A stretch of DNA of 64,000 bases from an uncultured Ruminococcus sp. Lineage in GTDB: Bacteria; Bacillota; Clostridia; Lachnospirales; Lachnospiraceae. Positions 25,283 to 34,555 of this stretch are shown one piece after another. The stretch is from positions 108,160 through 172,159 of the forward strand of contig UQKK01000003.1 in NCBI GenBank assembly GCA_900541505.1. The letters run 5' to 3'. A program made the position numbers and the translations under genes. The stretch's first letter is position 1; each line of letters opens with the position of its first letter. The notes under the pieces were generated by a model. The model had not been told where the DNA came from and ran no database searches. It worked only from the letters and a program-made list of their open reading frames with translations.

Positions 25283-26209
25283 TTATAACAGAAGATAGAA
25301 TAACGTCAGGAGACTGGCTGTCAGTGCGGCAGCCAGTTTTTCTATGGTGTAGGGCAGGATAGAAAGTCCGGTTTTCTGTATCATGCACTGGGTCTGCGCT
25401 ACAGAGCAGAGTCCGCCAAATGAGGTCAGCGCAAGAATAGCAGGATATCGGAACGTAAAAGGCAGAGAGGCGGAGTTTAAGAGCAGAATTCCGTTGGTCA
25501 CTTCCAGGGTGGGGAGGAACGCCTTTAACAGCATAGATTTTCCGGGGATTTCCTGAAGCAATGTGAGCAGGACGGAGAAAAGGATGATATACCCGCCCAC
25601 TTTGACAATTGCCTCGAAGGCGTTCATCATACAGGCATCCACTACGGAAAAATCCAGCCGCTTTTTCTTGCCGCCCATGTCCCGGACGGAGGAAAATATA
25701 GTCTGTCCCTTTAAGTAAAAGCGGCGGGTGATAAAGCTCACCAGCACAGGGGAGAGAAAGAGGATGCACAGAGTGGGGAGAGCAAGGCTTTGTCTGCCGA
25801 AGGTTTTCCACACAATGAAATTTAAGATAAATACCGGGCTTGTATTGTTGCAGAAGGAGAGGAGATACCCGCCTTCTTCACGGCTTATCTTTTCCCCTAA
25901 GACCATGTCCGCAGTCATTTTCGCACCCATAGGATATCCGCAGAGAAAGCCCACAAGGAGAACGAAACTGCCGTTTTCCGATACCCGGAAAAGGAACCGT
26001 AAGGGGCGCGCGATGGCGCGGGATATGTAATGAAAACTGTCTGTCATCAAAAGCAGGTTCGTGATGAGAAGGAAGGGAAACAGTGTGGGAAAGATAATCT
26101 GAAACCACAAAAGCAGTCCTTCGCTTGCCCCGTTGAATACCGCCTTGGGGAAGGCGAGCATGAGGGCGAACAGGGAAATACATAAAAAGACAGAGACATA
26201 TCGTTTCAT
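25283..26209 (-). CDS. ylbJ: Sporulation integral membrane protein YlbJ
   Basis: A 308-residue membrane protein from ATG 26209 (MKRYVSVFLCISLFALML); an in-frame ATG at 26239 has no ribosome binding site. Eight or so hydrophobic helices and the nucleoside-recognition (Gate) signature FLCGYPMGAKM and FCNNTSPVFILNF identify YlbJ. In Bacillus it is a sigma-E product needed for spore cortex formation. There it follows rsmD-coaD; here it lies on the opposite strand, convergent to the coaD operon, with only 29 bases between. Confidence 0.88.
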   Translation of the reverse strand: MKRYVSVFLCISLFALMLAFPKAVFNGASEGLLLWFQIIFPTLFPFLLITNLLLMTDSFHYISRAIARPLRFLFRVSENGSFVLLVGFLCGYPMGAKMTADMVLGEKISREEGGYLLSFCNNTSPVFILNFIVWKTFGRQSLALPTLCILFLSPVLVSFITRRFYLKGQTIFSSVRDMGGKKKRLDFSVVDACMMNAFEAIVKVGGYIILFSVLLTLLQEIPGKSMLLKAFLPTLEVTNGILLLNSASLPFTFRYPAILALTSFGGLCSVAQTQCMIQKTGLSILPYTIEKLAAALTASLLTLFYLLL

Positions 26210-26317
26210 TTTCTGCCTGCCTGCGGTAATATCGTTCATTTAGATATATGAGACAACGTGAAAGTTTATGTGCTGCTTTTCATACAATGGTAAAAAGAAA
26301 AAAGAGAAGCGTGTCAT

Positions 26318-27175
26318 TTGAAAAAGAGAATCTACAGACATTATCTGATTTATAATCTCCTGCTCGCCCTGTTTATCTGTATCGGTATGCAGGAGCTTAA
26401 AAGCACTGCGGCATTGAGCCGCCTCTCTGAACATACGGTACACAGCGAAGGATTCCGTATGCAGCCGGTCAGTGAAGCGATGCTAAAGGAAGTGGAAGAC
26501 TTTGACGAACCGGGAGAAGTCCTCGCCCTGTACTGGCTGGAAACAGATTTTGAGGAGGAGACGAAAACCTTTTGGACAGCGGAACAGCTTTTAAAGGAAA
26601 AAGAAAAATGGCAGAGACGTCCGCAGTGGGAGATTTACGCGGCGGCGTGCCAGGCAGTTTGGGATGACTTAGTCTATTTCCCAATCCCGGAGGATACCGA
26701 TAATCAGGATATGACCGTCACCTTTGAAAACTCCTGGATGTTCTCAAGGGACTATAAAGGAGAGCGGGGACATGAGGGGACAGACATTATGCCCTCGGTG
26801 GATGAAAGAGGGCTGTATCCGGTGGTGAGCATGACAGACGGCGTGGTGACCCAGAAGGGATGGCTGGAATTGGGCGGATGGCGCCTGGGTATTGAGACGG
26901 AGAAGGGCGCCTATTTTTATTACGCCCATCTGGATTCCTATGCGGATGTGGAAGTCGGGGATACCGTGAAGGCGGGAGATTTACTGGGCTATATGGGAGA
27001 TACCGGGTACAGCAAGGAGGAAGGGACGACCGGGAATTTTCCCGTTCACCTGCATGTGGGAATCTATCTGTATCTGGATGGGGAGGAAATTAGTGTCAAC
27101 CCCTATCCGGCGCTTAAGTTTCTGGAGGAGAGCAAAATTTCTTGCGTTTACGAACACCGCCCATCTATGTTATAA
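26318..27175 (+). CDS. M23 family metallopeptidase (LytM domain), membrane-anchored
   Basis: A 285-residue protein from TTG 26318. A single N-terminal membrane anchor (YLIYNLLLALFICIGM) is followed by a linker and a C-terminal M23 domain (about 140-270). Zinc-site motifs are visible: GHEGTDI (HxxxD), YYAHLDSY and HLHVG. The domain should therefore be catalytically competent, cutting peptide cross-links in peptidoglycan on the outer face. It is divergent from ylbJ, with about 100 bp between the starts, which suggests a sporulation link (SpoIIQ-like proteins are M23), but SpoIIQ-specific features were not recognised. Confidence 0.87.
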   Translation: MKKRIYRHYLIYNLLLALFICIGMQELKSTAALSRLSEHTVHSEGFRMQPVSEAMLKEVEDFDEPGEVLALYWLETDFEEETKTFWTAEQLLKEKEKWQRRPQWEIYAAACQAVWDDLVYFPIPEDTDNQDMTVTFENSWMFSRDYKGERGHEGTDIMPSVDERGLYPVVSMTDGVVTQKGWLELGGWRLGIETEKGAYFYYAHLDSYADVEVGDTVKAGDLLGYMGDTGYSKEEGTTGNFPVHLHVGIYLYLDGEEISVNPYPALKFLEESKISCVYEHRPSML

Positions 27176-27199
27176 TCATTCACATGTGGAGGAAAGACA

Positions 27200-28675
27200 A
27201 TGGAGTTACCAAAGGTATTTGAAGATAAAATGAGAACACTCATCGGGGATGAGTATGAAGATTACGCGGCGTGTCTGGAGGAAGAGCGCCATTACGGTCT
27301 GCGCGTCAATACGGCGAAGATTTCTGTGGCGGATTTTTTAAAGATTTCCCCCTGGAAGCTTGCGCCCATTCCCTGGATAGAAAACGGATTTTTCTATGAC
27401 GGGGAGGGACTTAAGCCTGCAAAGCACCCCTATTATTTCGCGGGGCTTTACTATCTGCAGGAACCCAGCGCCATGACTCCTGCAAACCGTCTGCCCGTAG
27501 AGCCGGGCGACAAGGTGCTGGATGTGTGCGCGGCTCCCGGCGGGAAGGCGACCGAGTTGGGGGCGAAGCTTGGGGGAGAGGGAATCCTCGCCGCCAACGA
27601 TATCAGCGCTTCCCGCGCCAAAGGGCTTTTGAAAAATCTGGAATTGTTTGGGATTGGAAATCTGCTTGTCCTCAATGAGGAACCGGGGAAACTGACCGGG
27701 GATTTCGTCGGGTTTTTCGATAAAATCTTAATCGACGCACCCTGCTCCGGGGAAGGGATGTTCAGGAAGGATAAGAAGATGGTGAAGGCGTGGGAGGAAC
27801 ACGGTCCTGAGTACTTTTCTAAAATCCAGAAGAGCATCATCGTTCAGGCGGCTTCGATGCTGCGTTCGGGCGGGCTTATGCTGTACTCGACCTGCACCTT
27901 TGATTCCAAAGAGAACGAACAGGTCATCGAACATCTGCTTGAGACCTGTCCGGAGTTTGAACTCATGGACATTGCGGGATATGAAGGGTTTTCCCACGGA
28001 TTTCCAGAGGTTACAAGGTCTGAAAATCCTGCGTTTGAAAAGACGGTGCGCATCTTCCCCCATCGCATGGCAGGGGAGGGGCATTTCCTGGCGTTGTTGA
28101 GAAAACGACCGGAAAGGGACAGCGGCATGGATGACTGCGCTGAAAAAGCAGATTCCGGGGAAGAGGCGCACTCCCATGCAAAGGCGCTGAGGATAAAAGG
28201 AAATAAATCGGGCGCCTTGGAGAGGCAGCGCTCCTCCTTTTGCGGAAAGGCCCCTAAGGAACTTCAGGATTTCCTCTCTCACATACATAGGGAGTTTGAC
28301 ATGGAAAGGCTGGATATGCGCTCCGAGCGGGTCTACTATATGCCGGAGGGCATGCCGTCCCTCAAAAAACTGCGTTTCTTACGCACAGGGCTTTTGCTCG
28401 GAGAAGTAAAGAAAAACCGGTTTGAGCCCAGCCAGGCGCTGGCGATGAACTTAAAGAAAGAGGAATATGACTTTGTGCTGGACTTCTCCTGTGAAGATAA
28501 CCGGGTCATCAAGTATTTAAAAGGAGAGACGCTGGATGTATCCGACCAGACCTCACCTGAGGATAAGGGGTGGTATCTGGTCTGCGTGGACGGGTATCCT
28601 CTGGGATTTGGCAAACTCTTAGGGGGAATGCTCAAGAATAAATATCTGCCGGGATGGCGCTGGCAGTCATGTTGA
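27200..28675 (+). CDS. rsmF: RsmF/RsmB-family rRNA (cytosine-C5) methyltransferase
   Basis: A 491-residue m5C methyltransferase. The SAM-binding core (about 95-290) has DVCAAPGGKATELG, the release Cys in DAPCSGEGMFR and the nucleophile Cys in YSTCTFDSKENEQV. The N-terminal LRVNTAKIS and the C-terminal extension with an RNA-binding domain (to about 490) match RsmF, which acts on 16S rRNA. A Lys/Ser-rich insert lies around 305-345. The gene has its own AAGGAGGA-like site (GTGGAGGAAAGA) and is followed 10 bp later by a pseudouridine synthase. Confidence 0.92.
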   Translation: MELPKVFEDKMRTLIGDEYEDYAACLEEERHYGLRVNTAKISVADFLKISPWKLAPIPWIENGFFYDGEGLKPAKHPYYFAGLYYLQEPSAMTPANRLPVEPGDKVLDVCAAPGGKATELGAKLGGEGILAANDISASRAKGLLKNLELFGIGNLLVLNEEPGKLTGDFVGFFDKILIDAPCSGEGMFRKDKKMVKAWEEHGPEYFSKIQKSIIVQAASMLRSGGLMLYSTCTFDSKENEQVIEHLLETCPEFELMDIAGYEGFSHGFPEVTRSENPAFEKTVRIFPHRMAGEGHFLALLRKRPERDSGMDDCAEKADSGEEAHSHAKALRIKGNKSGALERQRSSFCGKAPKELQDFLSHIHREFDMERLDMRSERVYYMPEGMPSLKKLRFLRTGLLLGEVKKNRFEPSQALAMNLKKEEYDFVLDFSCEDNRVIKYLKGETLDVSDQTSPEDKGWYLVCVDGYPLGFGKLLGGMLKNKYLPGWRWQSC

Positions 28676-28685
28676 GGATAAAAAG

Positions 28686-29405
28686 ATGAAGATAAGGCTG
28701 GACAAATATCTTGCGGATATGGCGGTGGGAACGCGAAGTGAGGTCAAAAAACTCATTGTCCGCGGTATGGTGCAGGTAAACAAAGAAGTCATAAAAAAAG
28801 TGGATTATAAAGTGGATACCGCCTGTGACAAGGTGGTGGCGCAGGAACGAGAGATTCTTTATGAGCCATTTCTATATTATATGATGAACAAGCCCGCGGG
28901 TGTCGTGTCAGCAACGCGGGATGAGCGGGAGCGGACGGTCATCGACCTTCTGGATGAGAGAGACTTCGGCGGCAGGAAGAAGGAGTTATTTCCCGCAGGG
29001 AGGCTGGATAAGGACACAGAAGGGCTGCTTTTGCTCACCAATGACGGGGAATTATCCCACCGCATCCTCTCGCCGAAAAACCATGTGGACAAGACCTATT
29101 ATGCCCGCATTGAGGGAAGGGTGACAGATGATGATGTGCATGCCTTTTTAAAAGGGCTTGAGATTGGGGAGAAACGACCCACACTGCCGGCTAAGCTTAG
29201 GGTTCTGGCATCCGGGGAAATCTCGGAGGTGGAGCTTACCATCAGGGAAGGAAAATTCCATCAGGTGAAGCGGATGTTCGAGGCAGTGGAAAAACGGGTC
29301 CTGTATTTAAAACGGATAAGGATGGGCGCTCTATGTCTGGATGAGAGCTTAAAGCCCGGAGAGTACCGCAGGCTTACGAAAGAGGAGACAGAACAGCTAT
29401 GTTGA
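28686..29405 (+). CDS. 16S/23S pseudouridine synthase, RsuA/RluB family
   Basis: A 239-residue synthase with an N-terminal S4 RNA-binding domain (MKIRLDKYLADMAVGTRSEVKKLI) and a catalytic domain with PAGRLDKDTEGLLLLTNDGEL, whose Asp is the nucleophile. KFHQVKRMFEAV is the usual C-terminal motif. The family isomerises a uridine in rRNA; RsuA acts on U516 of 16S and RluB/RluF act on 23S. Which one this is cannot be told from sequence alone. It overlaps the HAD gene by 7 bp. Confidence 0.92.
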   Translation: MKIRLDKYLADMAVGTRSEVKKLIVRGMVQVNKEVIKKVDYKVDTACDKVVAQEREILYEPFLYYMMNKPAGVVSATRDERERTVIDLLDERDFGGRKKELFPAGRLDKDTEGLLLLTNDGELSHRILSPKNHVDKTYYARIEGRVTDDDVHAFLKGLEIGEKRPTLPAKLRVLASGEISEVELTIREGKFHQVKRMFEAVEKRVLYLKRIRMGALCLDESLKPGEYRRLTKEETEQLC

Positions 29406-30073
29406 GAGAAAAGAAAGCAGTGATTTTTGATATGGATGGCTCCCTCGTGGATTCCATGTGGATATGGCCGGAGGTGGACAACGAGTATGTCAGGCGTTAT
29501 GACCTTGTGTTGCCGGAAGATTTTCACAAGGCGATAGAGGGAATGAGTTATACCGAGACTGCGCAGTATTTTGTGGACACCTTTCCCAACCTTCACCGGA
29601 CTGTGGAGGAAGTAAAGGCGGAGTGGACCCAGATGACCATGGAACTCTATCGGACAAAGGTCTTTTTAAAGCCCGGAGCGAGAGAGTTTTTAAGCCGGGC
29701 AAAGGAGGCGGGAATCCGTCTGGGGATTGCCACCAGCAACGGGCGTTCCCTGGCTGAGGCTGCGCTTGAGGCTCTGGGAGTCGCCTCCTGTTTTGATTCT
29801 GTGCGAACCGCCTGCGAGGTGGCAAAAGGGAAACCAAGCCCGGATGTCTACCTGAAAGTGGCGGAGGATTTGCAGATGAACCCCGCTGTATGTCTGGTGT
29901 TTGAGGACATCCCCAACGGAATCCTCGCCGGAAAACGGGCGGGTATGGAGGTGTGCGCGGTGGACGATGATTTTTCCCGTCCACTGGAGCGTAAGAAAAA
30001 GCAGCTTGCGGATTATTTCATCCACGATTACTATGAGATATTAAACGGAACCTATGAAAGATGCGGAGTGTAG
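29399..30073 (+). CDS. HAD-family hydrolase (beta-phosphoglucomutase-like phosphatase)
   Basis: A 224-residue HAD protein. Motif I IFDMDGSLVDSM holds the nucleophilic Asp and the acid/base Asp; motif II is GIATSNGRS; motif III Lys lies in AKGKPSPDVYL; motif IV is VFEDIPNGI. The cap is inserted after motif I (type I cap), as in phosphoglycolate phosphatase and beta-phosphoglucomutase relatives. The substrate is unknown. It overlaps the pseudouridine synthase and is four bases ahead of the next gene, so it is part of a long operon. Confidence 0.9.
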   Translation: MLREKKAVIFDMDGSLVDSMWIWPEVDNEYVRRYDLVLPEDFHKAIEGMSYTETAQYFVDTFPNLHRTVEEVKAEWTQMTMELYRTKVFLKPGAREFLSRAKEAGIRLGIATSNGRSLAEAALEALGVASCFDSVRTACEVAKGKPSPDVYLKVAEDLQMNPAVCLVFEDIPNGILAGKRAGMEVCAVDDDFSRPLERKKKQLADYFIHDYYEILNGTYERCGV

Positions 30074-30076
30074 AAG

Positions 30077-32053
30077 ATGATGCGGGATTTTTTGCCGGTT
30101 TGTAAACAGGATATGGAGAACAGAGGCTGGATACAGGCGGATTTTGTCTATGTCATCGGCGATGCCTACGTGGACCATCCGTCTTTCGGACATGCCATCA
30201 TCAGCCGGCTTTTAGAATCCCGAGGGTATAAGGTGGCAATCCTCTCCCAGCCGGACTGGAAAGATATGAACAGTATCACCGAATTTGGGGAACCGCGGCT
30301 TGGCTTTCTCGTCTCGGCGGGAAATATGGACTCCATGGTGAACCATTATTCTGTCTCGAAAAAGAGGCGGAAAAAGGACGCTTTCACGCCCGGCGGGGTG
30401 ATGGGGAAGCGCCCGGACCACGCGGCTGTGGTGTACGGGAATCTGATTCGTCAGGTGTATAAAGATACCCCCATCATCCTGGGCGGGATTGAGGCGAGTC
30501 TGAGAAGGCTGGCACACTACGACTATTGGTCCGACCGATTGAAACGCTCCATTTTATTAGATTCCTCGGCAGATATTTTGTCCTACGGCATGGGTGAAAA
30601 ATCCATTGTGGAGATTGCCGAGGCTTTGGAGGCGGGGATTTCTGTCAAGGATTTGACGTACATCGATGGCACGGTGGTGAAGGTATCCTCCCTCGAAGAC
30701 GCGTACAAGGCAAAATTGCTCCCTTCCTATGAAGAATTAAAGGAGAACAAAGAAGTCTATGCCAGGAGCTTTTACACCCAGTACTGCAATACAGACCCCT
30801 TTACGGCAAAACGTCTGGCGGAGCCTTACGGGGAGCACTTATATGTGATTCAGAACCCTCCGGCGAAACCCTTAAGCCAGACAGAGATGGACGATATCTA
30901 CGCCCTGCCGTACCAAAGGACATACCATCCGTCCTACGAGGCTTTGGGCGGTGTCCCGGCAATCTCGGAGGTGAAGTTCAGTCTGGTGAGCAGCAGAGGG
31001 TGCTTCGGTGCCTGCAGTTTTTGTGCTCTCACCTTCCATCAGGGACGCATCATCCAGACGAGAAGCCACGAATCGTTGCTTTCAGAGGCCGGGGAGCTGA
31101 CGAAAGAGAAAGACTTTAAAGGATATATTCACGATGTGGGCGGTCCTACGGCGGATTTCAGACATCCCTCCTGCGAGAAACAGCTAAAGTCGGGAGTGTG
31201 CAAAAACCGGCAGTGTCTGTTCCCCACGCCGTGCAGGAACTTAGATGCCAGCCATAAGGATTATGTGAAGCTTCTGCAAAGGCTAAGGCAGGTGCCGAAA
31301 GTCAAGAAGGTGTTCATCCGCTCCGGTATCCGTTTTGACTATGTGCTGGCGGAAAAGGATGATACCTTTTTAAGAGAACTGTGCGAGCACCATGTGAGCG
31401 GGCAGCTCAAAGTGGCGCCGGAACACGTTTCCGACCAGGTGCTGAAGATGATGGGGAAACCTTCAAACCAGGTATACCGGGAGTTTTCAAGACGGTATGT
31501 CCTGATGAACCAGAAGTTGAAAAAAGAGCAGTACCTGGTGCCGTATCTGATGTCCTCTCACCCGGGGTCCTCCATGAAAGAGGCGGTGGAACTGGCGGAG
31601 TACTGCCGGGATTTGGGCTATATGCCGGAGCAGGTGCAGGACTTTTACCCCACCCCCTCCACCATCTCCACCTGCATGTACTACACCGGGCTGGACCCCC
31701 GCACCATGGAGAAGGTCTACGTGCCGAAGTCGCCTCACGAGAAGGCGATGCAGCGGGCGCTCATCCAGTACCGCAATCCGGAGAACTACGATTTGGTCTC
31801 AGAGGCACTGAAAAAAGCGGGACGCACGGATTTGATAGGGTTTGGCAGAGAGTGCCTGATTCCGCCGAGAAAGATAGCGGGAGAAGGAACTACGCAAAAC
31901 AGGCGGACATCGGGGAACGCGGCGCGTGGAACTGCCGGAAAAGGCAGGGATTTCAGAAGCGCGAAAAATGGAAGAACGACAGCCGGCACAGCAGAGATGG
32001 GGAAAAAGAAAAAGACCATCCGCAATGTGCATAAGAAAAAGAAAGGCAGATAG
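30077..32053 (+). CDS. YgiQ family radical SAM protein
   Basis: A 658-residue radical SAM protein. The N-terminal YgiQ domain (about 1-300; DAYVDHPSFGHAIISRLLES) precedes the radical SAM core with SSRGCFGACSFCALTFHQ, a CxxxCxxC cluster motif. Additional Cys (CEKQLKSGVCKNRQCLFPTPC) are conserved in the family. The C-terminal 70 residues are basic (RNVHKKKKGR end), perhaps for RNA contact. The reaction is unknown; a role in RNA or cofactor modification is often guessed. The start is ATG 30077, four bases after the HAD stop. Confidence 0.93.
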   Translation: MMRDFLPVCKQDMENRGWIQADFVYVIGDAYVDHPSFGHAIISRLLESRGYKVAILSQPDWKDMNSITEFGEPRLGFLVSAGNMDSMVNHYSVSKKRRKKDAFTPGGVMGKRPDHAAVVYGNLIRQVYKDTPIILGGIEASLRRLAHYDYWSDRLKRSILLDSSADILSYGMGEKSIVEIAEALEAGISVKDLTYIDGTVVKVSSLEDAYKAKLLPSYEELKENKEVYARSFYTQYCNTDPFTAKRLAEPYGEHLYVIQNPPAKPLSQTEMDDIYALPYQRTYHPSYEALGGVPAISEVKFSLVSSRGCFGACSFCALTFHQGRIIQTRSHESLLSEAGELTKEKDFKGYIHDVGGPTADFRHPSCEKQLKSGVCKNRQCLFPTPCRNLDASHKDYVKLLQRLRQVPKVKKVFIRSGIRFDYVLAEKDDTFLRELCEHHVSGQLKVAPEHVSDQVLKMMGKPSNQVYREFSRRYVLMNQKLKKEQYLVPYLMSSHPGSSMKEAVELAEYCRDLGYMPEQVQDFYPTPSTISTCMYYTGLDPRTMEKVYVPKSPHEKAMQRALIQYRNPENYDLVSEALKKAGRTDLIGFGRECLIPPRKIAGEGTTQNRRTSGNAARGTAGKGRDFRSAKNGRTTAGTAEMGKKKKTIRNVHKKKKGR

Positions 32054-32066
32054 TAAAGGAGTGACT

Positions 32067-32846
32067 ATGAGAATCGCAGTCATCACCGGAGCATCCTCCG
32101 GTATGGGGAGAGAATTTGTAAGTCAGATAGCAAAAGAAAACATCGGCGAAAATAGAGAGATTGAGGAAATCTGGGTCATGGCAAGACGCAGGGATTTGCT
32201 GGAAAGCCTCGCCGAAACACTGCCGATACCGGCGCGTATCCTGGAAGGGGATTTGACAAAGCAGACGGCATATACAGAGTTCAAGACTTTGATGCAGGCA
32301 GAGAAGCCGGATATCCGTATCCTCGTCAATGCCGCGGGATTCGGAAAGAGCGGGAGGGCGGAAAAAATTTACCGCGAGGATAAAAAAAGCCAGCTTGCCA
32401 TGATTGATTTAAACTGCATGGCACTCTCCAGAATGACCTTTCTCTGTCTCCCCTATATGAAAAAAGGAAGCATCATCTACAACCTGGCTTCCGCGGCGGC
32501 ATTTTGCCCGCAGCCGGGATTTGCGGTGTACGCGGCGACCAAATCCTATGTGCTGAGCTTTTCCAGGGCATTAAATGCGGAGCTCAAAAAACGGCATGTA
32601 CAAGTGACTGCCGTCTGTCCGGGACCTGTGGATACAGAATTTTTCCAGGTGTCGGGACCTATAGACAGCCCATTGAAAAAGCTGACTATGGCAAAGGCGG
32701 ACAGGGTAGTGAAAAAGGCATTGTCCGACGGAAAAGCGGGGAAAAGTGTTTCCGTGTGCGGGGCGGCGATGAAGGGGACAAGGCTTTTGACAAAGCTCCT
32801 TCCCCACAGCCTTCTGATAAAATTACTGACAATAGGAAAAAACTGA
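32067..32846 (+). CDS. Short-chain dehydrogenase/reductase
   Basis: A 259-residue SDR. The start is ATG 32067 (MRIAVITGASSGMG) with AAAGGAG upstream; longer frames reach into ygiQ. Cofactor motif TGASSGMG, VNAAGFGKSG (NAAG) and catalytic YAATK with Ser in NLASAAAF are present. The pattern is the DltE/YqjQ-like classical SDR group with NADP preference likely, since Arg-rich MARRRD follows beta 2. The substrate is unknown. It is 13 bp after ygiQ. Confidence 0.9.
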   Translation: MRIAVITGASSGMGREFVSQIAKENIGENREIEEIWVMARRRDLLESLAETLPIPARILEGDLTKQTAYTEFKTLMQAEKPDIRILVNAAGFGKSGRAEKIYREDKKSQLAMIDLNCMALSRMTFLCLPYMKKGSIIYNLASAAAFCPQPGFAVYAATKSYVLSFSRALNAELKKRHVQVTAVCPGPVDTEFFQVSGPIDSPLKKLTMAKADRVVKKALSDGKAGKSVSVCGAAMKGTRLLTKLLPHSLLIKLLTIGKN

Positions 32847-32858
32847 GGTGATATGCAG

Positions 32859-33437
32859 ATGAAAAGAGTACAAAAAGGAACACCGGGGTATCTGGACTAT
32901 AAAAAGAAAGTGGAAATTTTAAGGACGGTTCTCTATTTCGGAATCGTGGCGGCAATCTTTATCCTGGGATACGTCCAGACACACACACGGCTGAATATGC
33001 TGACGGTGGTGGCGGTTTTAGGGTGTCTTCCTTCCTCCAAGGCACTGGTGGGGGTGATTGCGAGATTCCCCTATGGCTCCATAGAAAATAAGCGGGTGAA
33101 GGAGATTAAGTCTGTCACTACACATCTCACTGTGGGGTATGATATGATTATCACGAGCAGGGAAAAGATTATGCCCGTGGACTGCATCGTCATTTCCGGC
33201 AATACGGTCTTCGGCTACACCCATTATGAGAAGGTGGACTTGGACACTGCTTCCCGCTACATCAAGAGTATTCTTGTGGAGAACCGCTTTTCCGGCGCTA
33301 CGGTGAAGATTTTAAATCAATACAAAGCCTTCCTCGCCAGAGCGGAAGGACTCGACAACATTGCGGCAGTGGAAAAGGAAGATACAAAGGAGACGGAAGA
33401 GAAGATACTTCACACTATCCTGAACATTTCCATGTAG
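32859..33437 (+). CDS. Conserved membrane protein, 192 aa
   Basis: No family recognised. The start is set at ATG 32859 (MKRVQKGTPGYLDYKK), eight bases after GAGGTGA; ATG 32853 is too close to that site. Two adjacent hydrophobic helices (about 22-62: TVLYFGIVAAIFILGYVQ and LNMLTVVAVLGCL) are followed by a soluble region of about 130 residues with an alternating strand pattern (LTVGYDMIITSREKIMPVDCIVI). The domain could be a cytoplasmic nuclease-like or NERD-like fold, but no catalytic signature is clear. The gene sits between an SDR and an RluA gene in the same operon. Confidence 0.7.
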   Translation: MKRVQKGTPGYLDYKKKVEILRTVLYFGIVAAIFILGYVQTHTRLNMLTVVAVLGCLPSSKALVGVIARFPYGSIENKRVKEIKSVTTHLTVGYDMIITSREKIMPVDCIVISGNTVFGYTHYEKVDLDTASRYIKSILVENRFSGATVKILNQYKAFLARAEGLDNIAAVEKEDTKETEEKILHTILNISM

Positions 33438-33452
33438 GAGGGACTTTCTGGT

Positions 33453-34493
33453 ATGAAAGAAATGCATATCACCGCCAATGAGGCGGGGCAGCGTCTGGAC
33501 AAGCTGCTGGCGAAATATTTAAACCAGGCGCCCAAGAGCTTTCTCTATAAGATGCTGCGAAAGAAAAATATCACGCTCAACGGAAAAAAAGCGTCCGGGA
33601 ATGAGAAGCTGAAAGAAGGAGACTGCGTCAGGCTTTTCCTTTCCGATGAGACCATTGAAAAATTTTCCGTAAGCCGTGTGACCTATACAAAGGAAACCTT
33701 ATCCATTCTCTATGAGGATGAACAGGTCCTCTTTATCAATAAACCGGCGGGTATGCTCTCCCAGAAGGCGAAGGAAACGGACGAGTCGGTGGTGGAGCAC
33801 CTCATCACGTATCTGCTAAAGAGCGCTCAGATGACGGAAGAATCCCTCCAGACCTTCCGCCCCTCTGTGTGCAACCGTCTGGACCGCAACACCAGCGGCA
33901 TCATCGCCGCGGGAAAGACGCTGGGAGCGCTGCAGCAGTTGAGCGCCTGCTTCAAGGAACGGACAATGGGAAAATACTATCTCTGTCTTGTGAAAGGACA
34001 GGTAAAAGCGTCCCGGAGGATACAGGGATATTTGACAAAGGATGAAAGGACAAACAAGGTGGACATCCGGGCACATGTTCCGTCTCACGCCGAGACTCGT
34101 GCTCAGTCTTATGCCGGGGCTCGTGCCCGGTCTCACGCCGGTGCCCATACAGGGGATGGGGCGTATATTGAGACAGAATACCGCCCCTTATCGTCCGATG
34201 GGGAGGTGACTCTGCTGGAAGTACACCTGATTACAGGGAAGACCCATCAGATACGCGCCCACCTCGCCTCCGAGGGGCATCCGCTGATTGGCGATTACAA
34301 ATACGGAGAACGAAAGATAAACGAAAGCTACAAAAAAGAATTTGGGATAACCTCCCAGCTTCTGCACGCATACCGCCTGGTGATGCCAAAGTGTGAGGGA
34401 GCGCTTGCCGGTGTTTCCGAAAAGGAAATCATCGCGCCGCTTCCCCAAGAATTTGCGCAGGTATTAAAAGAGAGAGGACTGCAAGGGTATTAA
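33453..34493 (+). CDS. RluA family pseudouridine synthase
   Basis: A 346-residue RluA-type synthase. The N-terminal S4 domain (GQRLDKLLAKYLNQAP) is followed by a catalytic domain with CNRLDRNTSGI, where the Asp of RLDRNT is the nucleophile, and KTHQIRAHLASEGHPLIGDYKYG. AGGAGGG precedes ATG 33453. An unusual Ala/His/Arg insertion of about 24 residues (211-234) made of three 8-residue units is described as a separate repeat. The target RNA is unknown. Confidence 0.93.
   Translation: MKEMHITANEAGQRLDKLLAKYLNQAPKSFLYKMLRKKNITLNGKKASGNEKLKEGDCVRLFLSDETIEKFSVSRVTYTKETLSILYEDEQVLFINKPAGMLSQKAKETDESVVEHLITYLLKSAQMTEESLQTFRPSVCNRLDRNTSGIIAAGKTLGALQQLSACFKERTMGKYYLCLVKGQVKASRRIQGYLTKDERTNKVDIRAHVPSHAETRAQSYAGARARSHAGAHTGDGAYIETEYRPLSSDGEVTLLEVHLITGKTHQIRAHLASEGHPLIGDYKYGERKINESYKKEFGITSQLLHAYRLVMPKCEGALAGVSEKEIIAPLPQEFAQVLKERGLQGY
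34083..34154 (+). repeat. Three 24-bp tandem repeats inside the RluA gene
   Basis: Units at 34083, 34107 and 34131 encode SHAETRAQ, SYAGARAR and SHAGAHTG. They are in frame and lie in the loop between the conserved GYLTKDERTNKV strand and the EYRPLSS strand. The repeats look like a recent slippage expansion. Confidence 0.9.
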
Positions 34494-34555
34494 ATAAGCG
34501 GAGGCTTGAGCGGGCACGAAAGATACCGGGAGGGAAAGGAGAAGACGGACAGAAA

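Noticed and set aside
24783..25811. Long minus-strand open frame (342 codons) opposite the coiled-coil gene and ylbJ
   Set aside because: It spans a real plus-strand gene and the end of ylbJ, is rich in His/Arg/Cys with no family pattern, and has no ribosome binding site.
31381..32034. Plus-strand alternative frame (217 codons) within ygiQ
   Set aside because: Gly/His/Pro-rich shadow of the radical SAM gene, without start signals.
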